This document shows positions 42,419 through 52,356 of a stretch of DNA of 64,000 nucleotides, piece by piece. A program made the position numbers and the translations under genes. This stretch comes from Fluviibacter phosphoraccumulans (lineage in GTDB: Bacteria > Pseudomonadota > Gammaproteobacteria > Burkholderiales > Rhodocyclaceae): contig NZ_AP019011.1 in assembly GCF_016110345.1 (NCBI RefSeq), positions 1,550,001 through 1,614,000 of the forward strand, written 5' to 3'. Positions within the stretch are counted from its first letter, which is position 1. Each line of letters opens with the position of its first letter. Below the pieces are notes generated by a model. The model saw only the letters and a program-made list of their open reading frames with translations. It was not told the DNA's origin and made no database searches.

Positions 42419-44464
42419 GTGTCTTCCCTGTCTGCTGCCAACACCCCATCCCGTCCTGCCCGCCCAGCCCCTGCTGCTCCGGCCTATAACGAACTGACGG
42501 GTGCGATTCGTGCCCTGGCCATGGACGCCGTCCAGCAGGCCAACTCCGGCCACCCCGGCATGCCGCTCGGCATGGCTGAAATCGCCGAAGTGCTCTGGCG
42601 TCAGCACCTGAGCCACAACCCGGCCAATCCGGCCTGGCCAAACCGTGATCGCTTCGTGCTCTCTAATGGTCACGGCTCAATGCTGCTCTATGCCCTGCTT
42701 CACCTGAGCGGCTACGACCTCAGTATCGAAGACCTGAAACAGTTCCGCCAGCTGCATAGCCGCACACCCGGTCACCCCGAATACGGTTACACCGCGGGCG
42801 TTGAAACCACGACTGGCCCACTTGGTCAGGGCATTGCCAACGCCGTGGGCATGGCCATCTCGGAAAAACTACTCGCAGCCGAATTCAATCGCGATGGCCA
42901 CACCATCGTCGATCACCACACCTACGCCTTTATGGGCGATGGCTGCCTGATGGAAGGCGTGTCGCATGAAGCCTGTTCACTGGCCGGCACCCTGGGTCTG
43001 GGCAAGCTGATCGCCTTCTGGGACGACAACGGTATCTCCATCGATGGACAGGTTGAAGGCTGGTTCACCGACGATACGCCGGGCCGTTTTGCTGCCTATG
43101 GCTGGCAGGTGATCCCGAACGTTAATGGTCACGATGCCGCTGCGCTGAATGAAGCCATTAAGGCTGCCAAAGCCGATTCACAGCGCCCGACGCTGATCTG
43201 CTGTCGTACCGCCATCGGCATGGGTTCGCCAAACAAAGCAAATAGTGCCGATGTGCACGGTGCACCACTGGGTGGTGATGAAATTGCTGCAACGCGTGCC
43301 GCCATCGGCTGGCAGCATGCTGCTTTTGAAATCCCGGCGGATGTGTACGCCGCCTGGAATGCCCGCGCTGCTGGCGCTGAGCGCGAAGCTACCTGGGACA
43401 AAACCTTTGCCGCTTATAGCAAGGCCTTTCCAGAGCTAGCTACCGAATTCACGCGCCGCATCAACGGTAAACTGCCTGCTAACTGGACCAAGAACGCGCA
43501 AGACTTCATCACCGCAACCCAGGCCAAGGCTGAAACAGTTGCCACGCGTAAAGCCTCACAACTGGCGATTGAAGCTCTTGCACCGAACCTGCCAGAACTT
43601 CTGGGCGGCTCAGCCGACCTGGCGGGCTCTAACCTGACCTGGTGGAAGGGTGCCAAGGGCGTCTCTGCCAATGAAGGCGGCAACTACCTGTTCTACGGCG
43701 TACGCGAATTCGGCATGACTGCCATCGCCAACGGTATCGCACTGGCCGGTGGCTTCATTCCCTACACCGCTACCTTTATGGTGTTCTCGGATTACGCCCG
43801 TAACGCCATTCGCATGGCCGCGCTGATGAAGATTCGTCAGATCATGGTCTATACCCACGACTCTATTGGTCTGGGTGAAGATGGCCCGACGCACCAACCG
43901 ATTGAGCATGCCGCTTCGCTGCGCATCATTCCGAATCTGGATGTCTGGCGCCCGGCCGATGCGACTGAAACAGCTATTGCCTGGGTCAGCGGTATTCAAC
44001 GCGCCGATGGTCCCACCGCCCTATTGCTGTCGCGTCAGAATCTGCCGCCCGTTGCCAACAAAACGCCAGCCGATCAAATTGCCCGCGGCGGTTATGTGGT
44101 CTCGCCAGCCGCCAACGCGAAAGCCGTGCTGATCGCTACCGGCTCCGAAGTCAAACTGGCACTTGATGCCCAGGCAGCGCTGGCCGAAGCCGGTGTTGGC
44201 GTAAGCGTTGTCTCGATGCCCTCAACCACCACCTTCGACAAACAGGACAAAGCATGGCGCGATAGCGTGTTCCCTGCTGGCCTGCCACGCATTGCCGTCG
44301 AAGCCGGTCACCCGGATGGTTGGTACAAATATGTCGGCCTCGAAGGTGCCGTGGTTGGTATCGCCCGCTTCGGCGAATCAGCGCCGGCTGGTCTGCTATT
44401 CAAAGAATTCGGCTTCACTGTCGAAAATGTTGTGAACACCGTGCGCGGTGTGCTTGCGAACTAA
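42419..44464 (+). CDS. tkt: Transketolase
   Basis: Thiamin diphosphate enzyme of 681 residues that moves two-carbon units between sugar phosphates. HPGMPLGMAEIAEVLW, GPLGQGIANAVGMA and MGDGCLMEGVSHEACSLAG (the GDG cofactor motif) are in the N-terminal domain; GLGEDGPTHQPIEH is in the pyrimidine domain. A Pro/Ala-rich N-terminal extension (residues 1-24) precedes the fold. The start is GTG because the first in-frame ATG falls inside the conserved domain. No ribosome-binding site is evident. It is followed by gap after 28 bases. Confidence 0.96.
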   Translation: MSSLSAANTPSRPARPAPAAPAYNELTGAIRALAMDAVQQANSGHPGMPLGMAEIAEVLWRQHLSHNPANPAWPNRDRFVLSNGHGSMLLYALLHLSGYDLSIEDLKQFRQLHSRTPGHPEYGYTAGVETTTGPLGQGIANAVGMAISEKLLAAEFNRDGHTIVDHHTYAFMGDGCLMEGVSHEACSLAGTLGLGKLIAFWDDNGISIDGQVEGWFTDDTPGRFAAYGWQVIPNVNGHDAAALNEAIKAAKADSQRPTLICCRTAIGMGSPNKANSADVHGAPLGGDEIAATRAAIGWQHAAFEIPADVYAAWNARAAGAEREATWDKTFAAYSKAFPELATEFTRRINGKLPANWTKNAQDFITATQAKAETVATRKASQLAIEALAPNLPELLGGSADLAGSNLTWWKGAKGVSANEGGNYLFYGVREFGMTAIANGIALAGGFIPYTATFMVFSDYARNAIRMAALMKIRQIMVYTHDSIGLGEDGPTHQPIEHAASLRIIPNLDVWRPADATETAIAWVSGIQRADGPTALLLSRQNLPPVANKTPADQIARGGYVVSPAANAKAVLIATGSEVKLALDAQAALAEAGVGVSVVSMPSTTTFDKQDKAWRDSVFPAGLPRIAVEAGHPDGWYKYVGLEGAVVGIARFGESAPAGLLFKEFGFTVENVVNTVRGVLAN

Positions 44465-44492
44465 TTAACTAAAAACTACCCGGAGATCTAAA

Positions 44493-45521
44493 ATGACCAT
44501 CAATGTCGCTATCAACGGTTTCGGTCGTATCGGCCGCTGCACCCTGCGCGCTATTTATGAACTCGGCCTGCAAAAAGAGTTCAACCTCGTTGCCATCAAT
44601 GCCTCCGGCGATCTGAAAACCAACGCCCACCTGCTCAAGTACGACACCACGCACGGTCGTTTCCGTACGTCGGTTGAAACCGAAGGTGAAGACTGCATCA
44701 TCATCGACGGCAAGAAAATTGCCTTCTATTCGACGAAGGATCCCAAGGCTATTAACTGGGCCGACCATAAGGTCGATATGGTGCTGGAATGTACTGGCGC
44801 CTACACCTCGAAGGCCAAGGCACAAGCCCTGCTGGAGCAAGGCGCTAAGCGCGTGCTGATCTCGGCACCGGGCGGTAGCGATGTCGACGCCACCGTTGTT
44901 TTCGGTGTCAACACCGAAGTCCTCAAGGGCGACATGACCGTTGTCTCGAACGCTTCGTGCACGACCAACTGCCTGGCACCCGTTGCCAAGATTCTGTCCG
45001 ACAATGTCGGCATCAAGTCCGGCCTGATGACCACGGTTCACGCCTACACCAACGACCAGGTGACTGTGGACGTGCGCCACTCGGATCTGCGTCGTGCCCG
45101 TGCCGCTGCCCAGAACATCATCCCGACCAAGACGGGCGCTGCGGCGGCCGTCGGCCTCGTTCTGCCGCAACTGAAAGGCAAGTTCGATGGTTTCGCTCTG
45201 CGCGTGCCGACCATCAACGTGTCACTGGTTGACCTGACCTTCACCACCGACCGTCCGACCACCAAGGACGAAATCAACAGCCTGATGACCGCGGCCGCTA
45301 ACGGTCCGATGAAGAATGTGCTGGCTGTGAACAACGATCCGCTGGTCTCGTCCGACTTTAATCATGATCCGCACTCCTCAACGTTCGATGCCACACAAAC
45401 CCGTGTTATCCAGGCTGAAGATGGCAGCACCCTGGTGAAAGTTCTGGCCTGGTACGACAACGAGTGGGGTTATAGCTGCCGTATGCTGGACACAGCCCGC
45501 GCCTGGATGAACGCTAAGTAA
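44493..45521 (+). CDS. gap: Glyceraldehyde-3-phosphate dehydrogenase
   Basis: NAD(P)-dependent enzyme of 342 residues. INGFGRIGRCTLRA binds the nucleotide, SNASCTTNCLAP holds catalytic C156, and WYDNEWGYSCRMLD closes the fold. The slightly long form with IIPTKTGAAAAVGLVLP is typical of proteobacterial Gap used in both glycolysis and Calvin-type metabolism. GGAG lies seven to eight bases before the ATG. It is followed by pgk in the usual order. Confidence 0.97.
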   Translation: MTINVAINGFGRIGRCTLRAIYELGLQKEFNLVAINASGDLKTNAHLLKYDTTHGRFRTSVETEGEDCIIIDGKKIAFYSTKDPKAINWADHKVDMVLECTGAYTSKAKAQALLEQGAKRVLISAPGGSDVDATVVFGVNTEVLKGDMTVVSNASCTTNCLAPVAKILSDNVGIKSGLMTTVHAYTNDQVTVDVRHSDLRRARAAAQNIIPTKTGAAAAVGLVLPQLKGKFDGFALRVPTINVSLVDLTFTTDRPTTKDEINSLMTAAANGPMKNVLAVNNDPLVSSDFNHDPHSSTFDATQTRVIQAEDGSTLVKVLAWYDNEWGYSCRMLDTARAWMNAK

Positions 45522-45545
45522 TCCCCGTTACCACGGAGCCTGATC

Positions 45546-46730
45546 ATGAATGTTAAAAAGCTGACCGATGTTGATGTGCGCGGCAAGCGCGTATTTATTC
45601 GCGCCGATCTGAATGTCCCACAAGACGACGCGGGCAACATCACCGAAGACACCCGTATCCGCGCATCGATCCCATCGATCAAGTATTGCCTGGATAATGG
45701 CGCCGCTGTGATGGTGACTTCACACCTGGGTCGTCCGACCGAGGGTGAAGTGAAAGCCGATGACACGCTCATGCCTGTCGCCGTGCGCATGGGTCAGCTG
45801 CTGAACAAGCCTGTTCGTCTGATCCAGAACTGGGTCGATGGTGGCTTTGAAGTCAAACCGGGCGAAGTGGTGCTGCTGGAAAACTGCCGCTGCAATAAGG
45901 GCGAAAAGAAAGATAACGAAGAGCTCGCCAAGAAAATGGCCGCCCTGTGTGATGTCTATGTTAACGATGCCTTCGGTACCGCGCATCGTGCTGAAGCCAC
46001 CACCCATGGCATCGCCCGTTTTGCCCCAGTAGCCTGCGCTGGCATGCTGATGGGCGGCGAAATCGACGCTCTGGCAAAGGCCATCGAAAACCCTGCCCGC
46101 CCGCTGGTCGCGATCGTTGGCGGCGCCAAGGTATCGTCAAAGCTCGTGATTCTGAAGTCGCTGGCTGAAAAGGTCGATCAACTGATCGTCGGTGGCGGTA
46201 TCGCCAACACCTTCTTGCTGGCTTCAGGTCACCGCATTGGCGAATCACTCGCCGAGCCGGAACTGGTTAAAGAAGCCCAGGCCATCATGGACATGATGAA
46301 AGCCCGTGGTGCTGAAGTACCGCTGCCCGTGGACGTGGTTGTGGCTGATGAAGTCTCGGCCCTCGCCCGCGCCAATAAAATTCCCGTTGACGAAGTGACT
46401 GCCCACGACCGCATCCTGGATGTCGGCCCTAAAACAGCGGCTCGTCTCTCGGAAATCATCGCCCATGCCGGCACCATCATCTGGAATGGCCCGGTTGGCG
46501 TGTTTGAACATGACCAGTTTGCCGGTGGCACCAAGATGATGTCGTCGGCCATTGCGCACTCGGATGCCTTCTCTATTGCCGGTGGTGGCGACACGTTGGC
46601 AGCGATTGCCAAATTCAAGATTGCCGATGACGTTGGTTACATCTCGACCGGTGGTGGCGCCTTCCTGGAGTTTCTGGAAGGCAAAACACTGCCGGCGATT
46701 GAAGCTCTAGAAGCCCGCGCTAACGGTTAA
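45546..46730 (+). CDS. pgk: Phosphoglycerate kinase
   Basis: ATP-forming glycolytic kinase of 394 residues. RVFIRADLNVPQDDAGNITEDTRI and VMVTSHLGRPTEG are in the N-terminal 3-phosphoglycerate lobe. VAIVGGAKVSSKL, WNGPVGVFE and STGGGAFLEFLEGKTLP are in the nucleotide lobe. The frame is intact. It lies between gap and pyk. Confidence 0.98.
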   Translation: MNVKKLTDVDVRGKRVFIRADLNVPQDDAGNITEDTRIRASIPSIKYCLDNGAAVMVTSHLGRPTEGEVKADDTLMPVAVRMGQLLNKPVRLIQNWVDGGFEVKPGEVVLLENCRCNKGEKKDNEELAKKMAALCDVYVNDAFGTAHRAEATTHGIARFAPVACAGMLMGGEIDALAKAIENPARPLVAIVGGAKVSSKLVILKSLAEKVDQLIVGGGIANTFLLASGHRIGESLAEPELVKEAQAIMDMMKARGAEVPLPVDVVVADEVSALARANKIPVDEVTAHDRILDVGPKTAARLSEIIAHAGTIIWNGPVGVFEHDQFAGGTKMMSSAIAHSDAFSIAGGGDTLAAIAKFKIADDVGYISTGGGAFLEFLEGKTLPAIEALEARANG

Positions 46731-46743
46731 TCAGGAAAAGCCT

Positions 46744-48189
46744 ATGCTACGCAGCACCAAGATCGTTGCCACCCTCGGACCCTCCAGCTCCTCGCCGGAG
46801 GCGCTAGGCGCACTGATCGCTGCAGGCGTGGATGTTGTCCGTCTCAACTTCAGTCACGGCACGGCCGACGACCATAGGGCTCGCGCCACGCTGGTTCGCG
46901 AGCTAGCGCAGCAATATCGCCGCCCAGTGGGCATTCTGGTCGATCTGCAAGGCCCCAAGATTCGCGTCGGCAAATTCGCCGACGGCAAAATCACCCTGAC
47001 CAAGGGTGCCGACTTCGTTCTGGACGCCGCCTGCAAGCTGGGCAACCAGGAACGCGTCGGCCTGGACTATCCGGAACTACCGAATGACGTGCAGGCTGGC
47101 GACGTGCTGCTGCTTGATGATGGCCGTGTTGTGCTGAATGTCACCGCTGTTAATGGCCCGGAAATTCACACGAAGGTTCACGTTGGTGGCCCCCTCTCGA
47201 ACAACAAGGGCATCAACCGCAAAGGCGGCGGCCTCTCCGCCCCCGCACTGACCGACAAAGATAAGGCCGACATGATCACGGCAGCCGAAATCGGCGCCGA
47301 CTTTCTGGCCATCTCCTTCCCGCGGGAAGCTGCTGACATTAATCTGTCACGTGACCTCATGAAAAAGGCGGGGGGTAAGTCACTGATCATCGCCAAGATC
47401 GAACGCACCGAGGCGATTGAAAACCTGGCAGAGATTCTGGAAGCCTCGGATGGCATCATGGTCGCCCGCGGCGATTTGGGCGTGGAAGTCGGCGACGCGG
47501 CTGTGCCCGCACTGCAAAAGCGGATGATTCGCATGGCGCGCGAGATGAACAAACTCGCCATCACCGCCACCCAGATGATGGAATCGATGATCAGCTCGCC
47601 GATTCCTACGCGTGCCGAAGTCTCTGACGTGGCCAACGCCGTGCTGGATGGCACCGATGCCGTGATGCTCTCTGCTGAAACAGCCAGCGGCCAATACACG
47701 GTAGAAACCGTCGAGGCCATGGTGCGTATTTGCCTTGAGGCCGAGCGCTCCTATCCAGTGATGCTGGAAAGCGAGTTCCTTAACCGGATTTTCTCGCGTG
47801 TCGATCAATCGATTGCCATGGCGGCGATCTGGACTGCACACCACCTCAAAGTCAGGGCGATTGCTGCGCTCACTGAGTCGGGCTCTACGGCCTTGTGGAT
47901 GAGTCGTCTCAACTGCGGCGTACCTATCTTTGCGCTGACCCCGGATACCGCTGCACGCAATCGCATGACCCTATTCCGCGATGTCTATCCGATGCTCATG
48001 CCGCGTAGCCAGCCTGATCGCGACATGATGCTGGCCGACGCCGAAACGGTACTGCTGGATCAAGGGGCTGTTGACCGTGGTGACCTGGTCGTTATGACCA
48101 TTGGCGAACCCATTGGCACCCCGGGCGGCACTAACACCCTCAAAATCGTTCACGTCGGGGATCATGCAACCCCTGACTTGACGGGTTAA
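46744..48189 (+). CDS. pyk: Pyruvate kinase
   Basis: An enzyme of 481 residues that makes pyruvate and ATP from phosphoenolpyruvate. LRSTKIVATLGPSSSS opens the barrel. SLIIAKIERTEAIENL has the catalytic Lys; MVARGDLGVEVG and MMESMISSPIPTRAEVSDVANAVLDGTDAVMLS are diagnostic. The C-terminal allosteric domain ends with GGTNTLKIVHVGD. The gene order gap-pgk-pyk-fba recurs in betaproteobacteria. Confidence 0.97.
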   Translation: MLRSTKIVATLGPSSSSPEALGALIAAGVDVVRLNFSHGTADDHRARATLVRELAQQYRRPVGILVDLQGPKIRVGKFADGKITLTKGADFVLDAACKLGNQERVGLDYPELPNDVQAGDVLLLDDGRVVLNVTAVNGPEIHTKVHVGGPLSNNKGINRKGGGLSAPALTDKDKADMITAAEIGADFLAISFPREAADINLSRDLMKKAGGKSLIIAKIERTEAIENLAEILEASDGIMVARGDLGVEVGDAAVPALQKRMIRMAREMNKLAITATQMMESMISSPIPTRAEVSDVANAVLDGTDAVMLSAETASGQYTVETVEAMVRICLEAERSYPVMLESEFLNRIFSRVDQSIAMAAIWTAHHLKVRAIAALTESGSTALWMSRLNCGVPIFALTPDTAARNRMTLFRDVYPMLMPRSQPDRDMMLADAETVLLDQGAVDRGDLVVMTIGEPIGTPGGTNTLKIVHVGDHATPDLTG

Positions 48190-48230
48190 TTTAAACCTAG
48201 CTCAACCGGCAACCTTCTCCGGAGATTTTC

Positions 48231-49295
48231 ATGTCCCTCGTTTCCCTGCGCCAACTGCTCGACCACGCCGCCGAAAACAACTACGGCCTGCCTGCATTTA
48301 ATGTCAACAATATGGAGCAGGTCTGGGCCATCATGGAAGGCGCCGATAAGTTAAACGCGCCTGTGATCATGCAAGCCTCTGCCGGTGCCCGCAAATACGC
48401 CGGCGAGCCTTTCCTGCGCCACCAGATTCTGGCCGCACTTGAAGCCTATCCGCACATTCCGGTGGTGATGCACCAGGACCACGGCCAAAGCCCGGCGGTC
48501 TGCATGGGCGCCATCCGTTCTGGTTTCTCGTCTGTCATGATGGACGGTTCGCTCATGGAAGATGGCAAAACCGTTGCCTCCTTCGACTACAACGTTGACG
48601 TGACCCGCAAAGTCGTTGAGCTATCGCATAGCATCGGCGTGTCGGTCGAAGGTGAGCTGGGCGTACTCGGCTCGCTGGAAACCATGCAAGGCGACAAGGA
48701 AGACGGTCACGGCGCCGAAGGTAAGATGACCATGGAGCAATTGCTGACCGATCCGGATCAGGCGGCTGATTTCGTCAAAGCGACCCAGTGCGATGCTCTG
48801 GCCATCGCCATCGGCACCAGCCACGGTGCTTACAAATTCACCAAAAAACCTACTGGCGACATCCTTGCCATCTGGCGCATCAAGGAAATCCACGCCCGCA
48901 TCCCGAATACCCATCTGGTGATGCATGGTTCGTCATCGGTGCCACAAGAGCTGCTGGCCGAGATCCGTGAATTTGGTGGCGACATGAAAGAAACCTACGG
49001 CGTGCCGGTGGAAGAAATTCAGGAAGCCATCAAGCACGGCGTGCGCAAGATCAACATCGACACCGATATCCGCCTGGCCATGACCGGCGCAATCCGTCGC
49101 TTCTTTGTGGAAAACCCAAGCAAATTTGACCCACGCGAATACCTGAAGCCAGCCCGAGAAGCCGCCAAGAAGGTGTGTGAAGCGCGCTTCGAAGCCTTCG
49201 GTTGTGCCGGTCAAGCCAGCAAGATCAAACCGATCCCACTGGATGCGATGGCCGCCAAGTACGCCAAGGGCGAGCTTAATCAAGTTGTCCGCTAA
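48231..49295 (+). CDS. fba: Fructose-bisphosphate aldolase class II
   Basis: Zinc-dependent aldolase of 354 residues, CbbA subtype. LPAFNVNNMEQVWAIMEGA, VVMHQDHGQSP (zinc histidine), GVSVEGELGVLG and LVMHGSSSVPQELL (second ligand region) are present, and KINIDTDIRLAMTGAIRRFF lies near the C-terminus. CGGAGA lies ten bases before the ATG. This enzyme acts on fructose bisphosphate and can also form sedoheptulose bisphosphate in the Calvin cycle. Confidence 0.97.
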   Translation: MSLVSLRQLLDHAAENNYGLPAFNVNNMEQVWAIMEGADKLNAPVIMQASAGARKYAGEPFLRHQILAALEAYPHIPVVMHQDHGQSPAVCMGAIRSGFSSVMMDGSLMEDGKTVASFDYNVDVTRKVVELSHSIGVSVEGELGVLGSLETMQGDKEDGHGAEGKMTMEQLLTDPDQAADFVKATQCDALAIAIGTSHGAYKFTKKPTGDILAIWRIKEIHARIPNTHLVMHGSSSVPQELLAEIREFGGDMKETYGVPVEEIQEAIKHGVRKINIDTDIRLAMTGAIRRFFVENPSKFDPREYLKPAREAAKKVCEARFEAFGCAGQASKIKPIPLDAMAAKYAKGELNQVVR

Positions 49296-49313
49296 TCTTT
49301 ACCGGTAATTTTT

Positions 49314-50252
49314 ATGTCTCAAGCCCTATTCGAATCGACCATTACCAGCCTGCCCCTGATTGCCAAGGGAAAAGTACGCGACATCTATGCCGTTGGTGAC
49401 GACAAACTGCTCATCGTTAGCAGTGACCGCCTGTCGGCCTTTGATGTCATCCTGCCGGACCCGATTCCCTCCAAGGGCAAAGTACTCACACAGACAGCCA
49501 GCTTCTGGTTCAAGAAACTGGCCGACATCGTGGCTACCCACAGCACGGGCATTGATCCGGAAACCGTGGTTGCCGAGAACGAGCGCGCTCAGGTGCGTGG
49601 TCGCTCGGTGGTCGTTAAACGCCTGCGTCCACTGCCGATCGAGGCCGTGGTTCGCGGTTACATTATCGGTTCTGGCTGGAAAGACTATCAGGAGACCGGC
49701 ACCGTCTGCGGCATCAAACTGCCGACAGGTCTGCAACAGGCAGAAAAGCTCCCAGAGTTGATCTTTACGCCGGCCACCAAAGCCGCGGTGGGCGACCACG
49801 ATGAGAACATCTCCTTTGAGCAGGCTCAGGCCCATTGCAACAAGGAACTGGAACAAGTATTGGCTGGCACCGGTAAGACCGGCGCGCAACTGGTCACTGA
49901 AGCCCGTGATGCCGCTTTTTCCCTGTATCAGGCTGCTGCTGACTACGCAGCGACCAAGGGCATCATCATTGCCGATACCAAGTTCGAGTTTGGCATCGAT
50001 GACAAAGGCACGCTACATCTGATCGATGAAATTCTGACCCCGGATTCATCCCGCTTCTGGCCAGCCGATGCCTGGAAGCCGGGTAGCAACCCGCCGTCTT
50101 ACGATAAGCAATACGTCCGCGATTATCTGGAAACTTTGGACTGGAATAAGAAGGCCCCAGGCCCCACATTACCCAAAGACGTGATTGAACAAACAGCCGC
50201 GAAGTACTTCGAAGCTTTCGAAAAACTGACCGGACAGAAACTCGCCGAATAG
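49314..50252 (+). CDS. purC: Phosphoribosylaminoimidazole-succinocarboxamide synthase
   Basis: SAICAR synthase of 312 residues. This is the longer, yeast-like form rather than the 237-residue enteric form. GKVRDIYAVGDDKLLIVSSDRLSAFDVIL is the ATP-binding opening, VVKRLRPLPIEAVVRGYI and the acidic stretch LHLIDEILTPDSSRFWP are signatures. It sits just after fba, an order also seen in Burkholderiales next to purE-purK-sua5, which here lie about 20 kb away. Confidence 0.96.
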   Translation: MSQALFESTITSLPLIAKGKVRDIYAVGDDKLLIVSSDRLSAFDVILPDPIPSKGKVLTQTASFWFKKLADIVATHSTGIDPETVVAENERAQVRGRSVVVKRLRPLPIEAVVRGYIIGSGWKDYQETGTVCGIKLPTGLQQAEKLPELIFTPATKAAVGDHDENISFEQAQAHCNKELEQVLAGTGKTGAQLVTEARDAAFSLYQAAADYAATKGIIIADTKFEFGIDDKGTLHLIDEILTPDSSRFWPADAWKPGSNPPSYDKQYVRDYLETLDWNKKAPGPTLPKDVIEQTAAKYFEAFEKLTGQKLAE

Positions 50253-50299
50253 TTGCAACCGTAAAAACAATGCAGCAAACACCCCAAGGAAGCCCCGCC

Positions 50300-52342
50300 A
50301 TGAATCCACTCCTCGATTTCGCGGGGCTTCCCCGCTTTGATGCTATTCAACCGTCTGATGTGCAACCCGCCATCAGCCAGCTGCTGGCCGAGTCCCGTGC
50401 CGAAGTCGAGCGCTTGCTCACTAACGACGGGCCGACCACCTGGGATAGCTTCGCACAACCACTCCAGGACAATCTGGAGCGTCTGTCACGCGCCTGGGGC
50501 ATTGTCGGGCATCTGCACAGCGTCAATGACATTCCCCCCTGGCGGGAAGCCTATAACGCCATGCTGCCCGAAGTCACCACGTTTTACGCTGGCCTCGGCC
50601 AGAACCTGGCGCTCTTCAAGCGTTATAAGGCCCTGGCGGCTAGCGCAGAGTTTGAGGCACTCAGCCCGGCACGCCAACGTATCATTCTCAACGAAGTGCG
50701 TGACTTCAAGCTATCGGGCGCCGAACTACCTGACAACGACAAACCGCGTTTTCAGGAACTCCAAGAGCGCCTGTCGCAACTCGCCGCCAAGTTTTCGGAA
50801 AATCTGCTCGACGCGACCAATGCTTTTCACCTCGATGTTACCAACGAGGCGGAGCTGGATGGGCTGCCTGCTGACGTAAAGGCTGCCGCCAAAGCCGCCG
50901 CTGAAAAAGCGAATAGTGCCGGTTGGCGTTTCAGCCTGCACGCCCCGTCTTACCTGCCGGTGATGCAGTACGCCAGCCATCGTCCACTGCGTGCCCAGAT
51001 GTATCGCGCGTACGCCGTGCGTGCCAGCGAATTCGGCGACTGCGCCAGCAAGCCGGAATGGAACAACGATGCGCTCATTAGCGAGATTCTAAAACTGCGC
51101 AGCGAAATGGCGCAGATGCTCGGCTACCAGAATTACGCCGAAGTATCCCTCGTGCCCAAGATGGCGGACAGCGTGCCTCAGGTACTGGCTTTCTTGCGCG
51201 ATCTGGCGCAACGCGCCAAACCCTACGGTGCGGCAGACCTCGCCGAGCTGACCCAGTTCGCAACAACCGAATTAGGTTTTACAGAAATCGAACCCTGGGA
51301 CATCGCCTACATTTCGGAGAAACTCAAGCAAGCTCGTTATAGCTTTTCTGATGATGACGTCAAACAGTACTTCCCAGAGCCCAAAGTGCTGGGGGGGTTA
51401 TTCAGTGTGATCGAACGTCTGTTCAGCGTACAAATCACGCCGGATCAAGCACCCGTCTGGCACCCCAGCGTCCGCTTCTTCCGCATCACCCGCAAAGAGC
51501 AGCTCATAGGCCAGTTTTATCTGGATCTTTACGCCCGCGAAGAAAAACGCGGCGGCGCCTGGATGGACGAAGCACTCACTCGCCGTCGCATCGGCAATGG
51601 CATCCAAACCCCGGTCGCCTATCTCAACTGTAACTTCCCGGCCCCGGTGGGTAACAAACCCGCCACCTTCTCACACGATGATGTGATTACCCTCTTCCAC
51701 GAAACAGGGCATGGTCTGCACCATCTGTTAACGCAAGTAGAAGACCTGGCCGTGTCGGGTATTCACGGCGTGGAGTGGGATGCCGTTGAACTGCCATCGC
51801 AATTTATGGAGAACTTCTGCTGGGAATGGTCCGTACTGCAAGACATGACCGGCCACGTCGATACGGGGGAAGCACTCCCTCGTGCTTTGTACGACAAAAT
51901 GCTGGCGGCCAAAAACTTCCAGAGCGGGCTCTTTAACCTGCGTCAGCTTGAATTCTCCCTGTTTGATTTACTCATTCACAGTGATCCTGCCTGCAGCCGC
52001 CCGGTGCTGGATGTCCTGGCCGATGTCCGCAAGGAAGTCGCCGTGATTCATCCGCCAACATGGCACCGCTTTCCGAATAGCTTCTCTCATATCTTCGCTG
52101 GCGGCTACGCAGCGGGCTATTACAGCTACAAATGGGCCGAAGTGCTATCAGCCGATGCCTTTGCCGCCTTTGAAGAAAGCGGTAACCCGGTCGACCCCAC
52201 AACGGGCGCCAAATTTCTCAAGGAAATTCTGGCCGTTGGCGGCTCGCGCCCGGCCATTGAATCTTTCCGAGCCTTCCGTGGCCGCGAACCACAAGTGGAC
52301 GCACTCCTGCGCCACAGTGGCATGACCCCACAAACGGCTTAA
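50300..52342 (+). CDS. prlC: Oligopeptidase A (M3 family zinc peptidase)
   Basis: Cytosolic zinc metallopeptidase of 680 residues that degrades short peptides, including cleaved signal peptides. The catalytic HEXXH motif is in LFHETGHGLHHLL, with the third ligand in the ENFCWEWSVLQ region. The start at 50300 is favoured by AAGGA ten bases upstream; an ATG at 50270 would add ten unrelated residues. It is spaced 47 bases from purC and followed closely by a channel-like gene. Confidence 0.94.
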   Translation: MNPLLDFAGLPRFDAIQPSDVQPAISQLLAESRAEVERLLTNDGPTTWDSFAQPLQDNLERLSRAWGIVGHLHSVNDIPPWREAYNAMLPEVTTFYAGLGQNLALFKRYKALAASAEFEALSPARQRIILNEVRDFKLSGAELPDNDKPRFQELQERLSQLAAKFSENLLDATNAFHLDVTNEAELDGLPADVKAAAKAAAEKANSAGWRFSLHAPSYLPVMQYASHRPLRAQMYRAYAVRASEFGDCASKPEWNNDALISEILKLRSEMAQMLGYQNYAEVSLVPKMADSVPQVLAFLRDLAQRAKPYGAADLAELTQFATTELGFTEIEPWDIAYISEKLKQARYSFSDDDVKQYFPEPKVLGGLFSVIERLFSVQITPDQAPVWHPSVRFFRITRKEQLIGQFYLDLYAREEKRGGAWMDEALTRRRIGNGIQTPVAYLNCNFPAPVGNKPATFSHDDVITLFHETGHGLHHLLTQVEDLAVSGIHGVEWDAVELPSQFMENFCWEWSVLQDMTGHVDTGEALPRALYDKMLAAKNFQSGLFNLRQLEFSLFDLLIHSDPACSRPVLDVLADVRKEVAVIHPPTWHRFPNSFSHIFAGGYAAGYYSYKWAEVLSADAFAAFEESGNPVDPTTGAKFLKEILAVGGSRPAIESFRAFRGREPQVDALLRHSGMTPQTA

Positions 52343-52356
52343 AAAGAACGCCTGCC

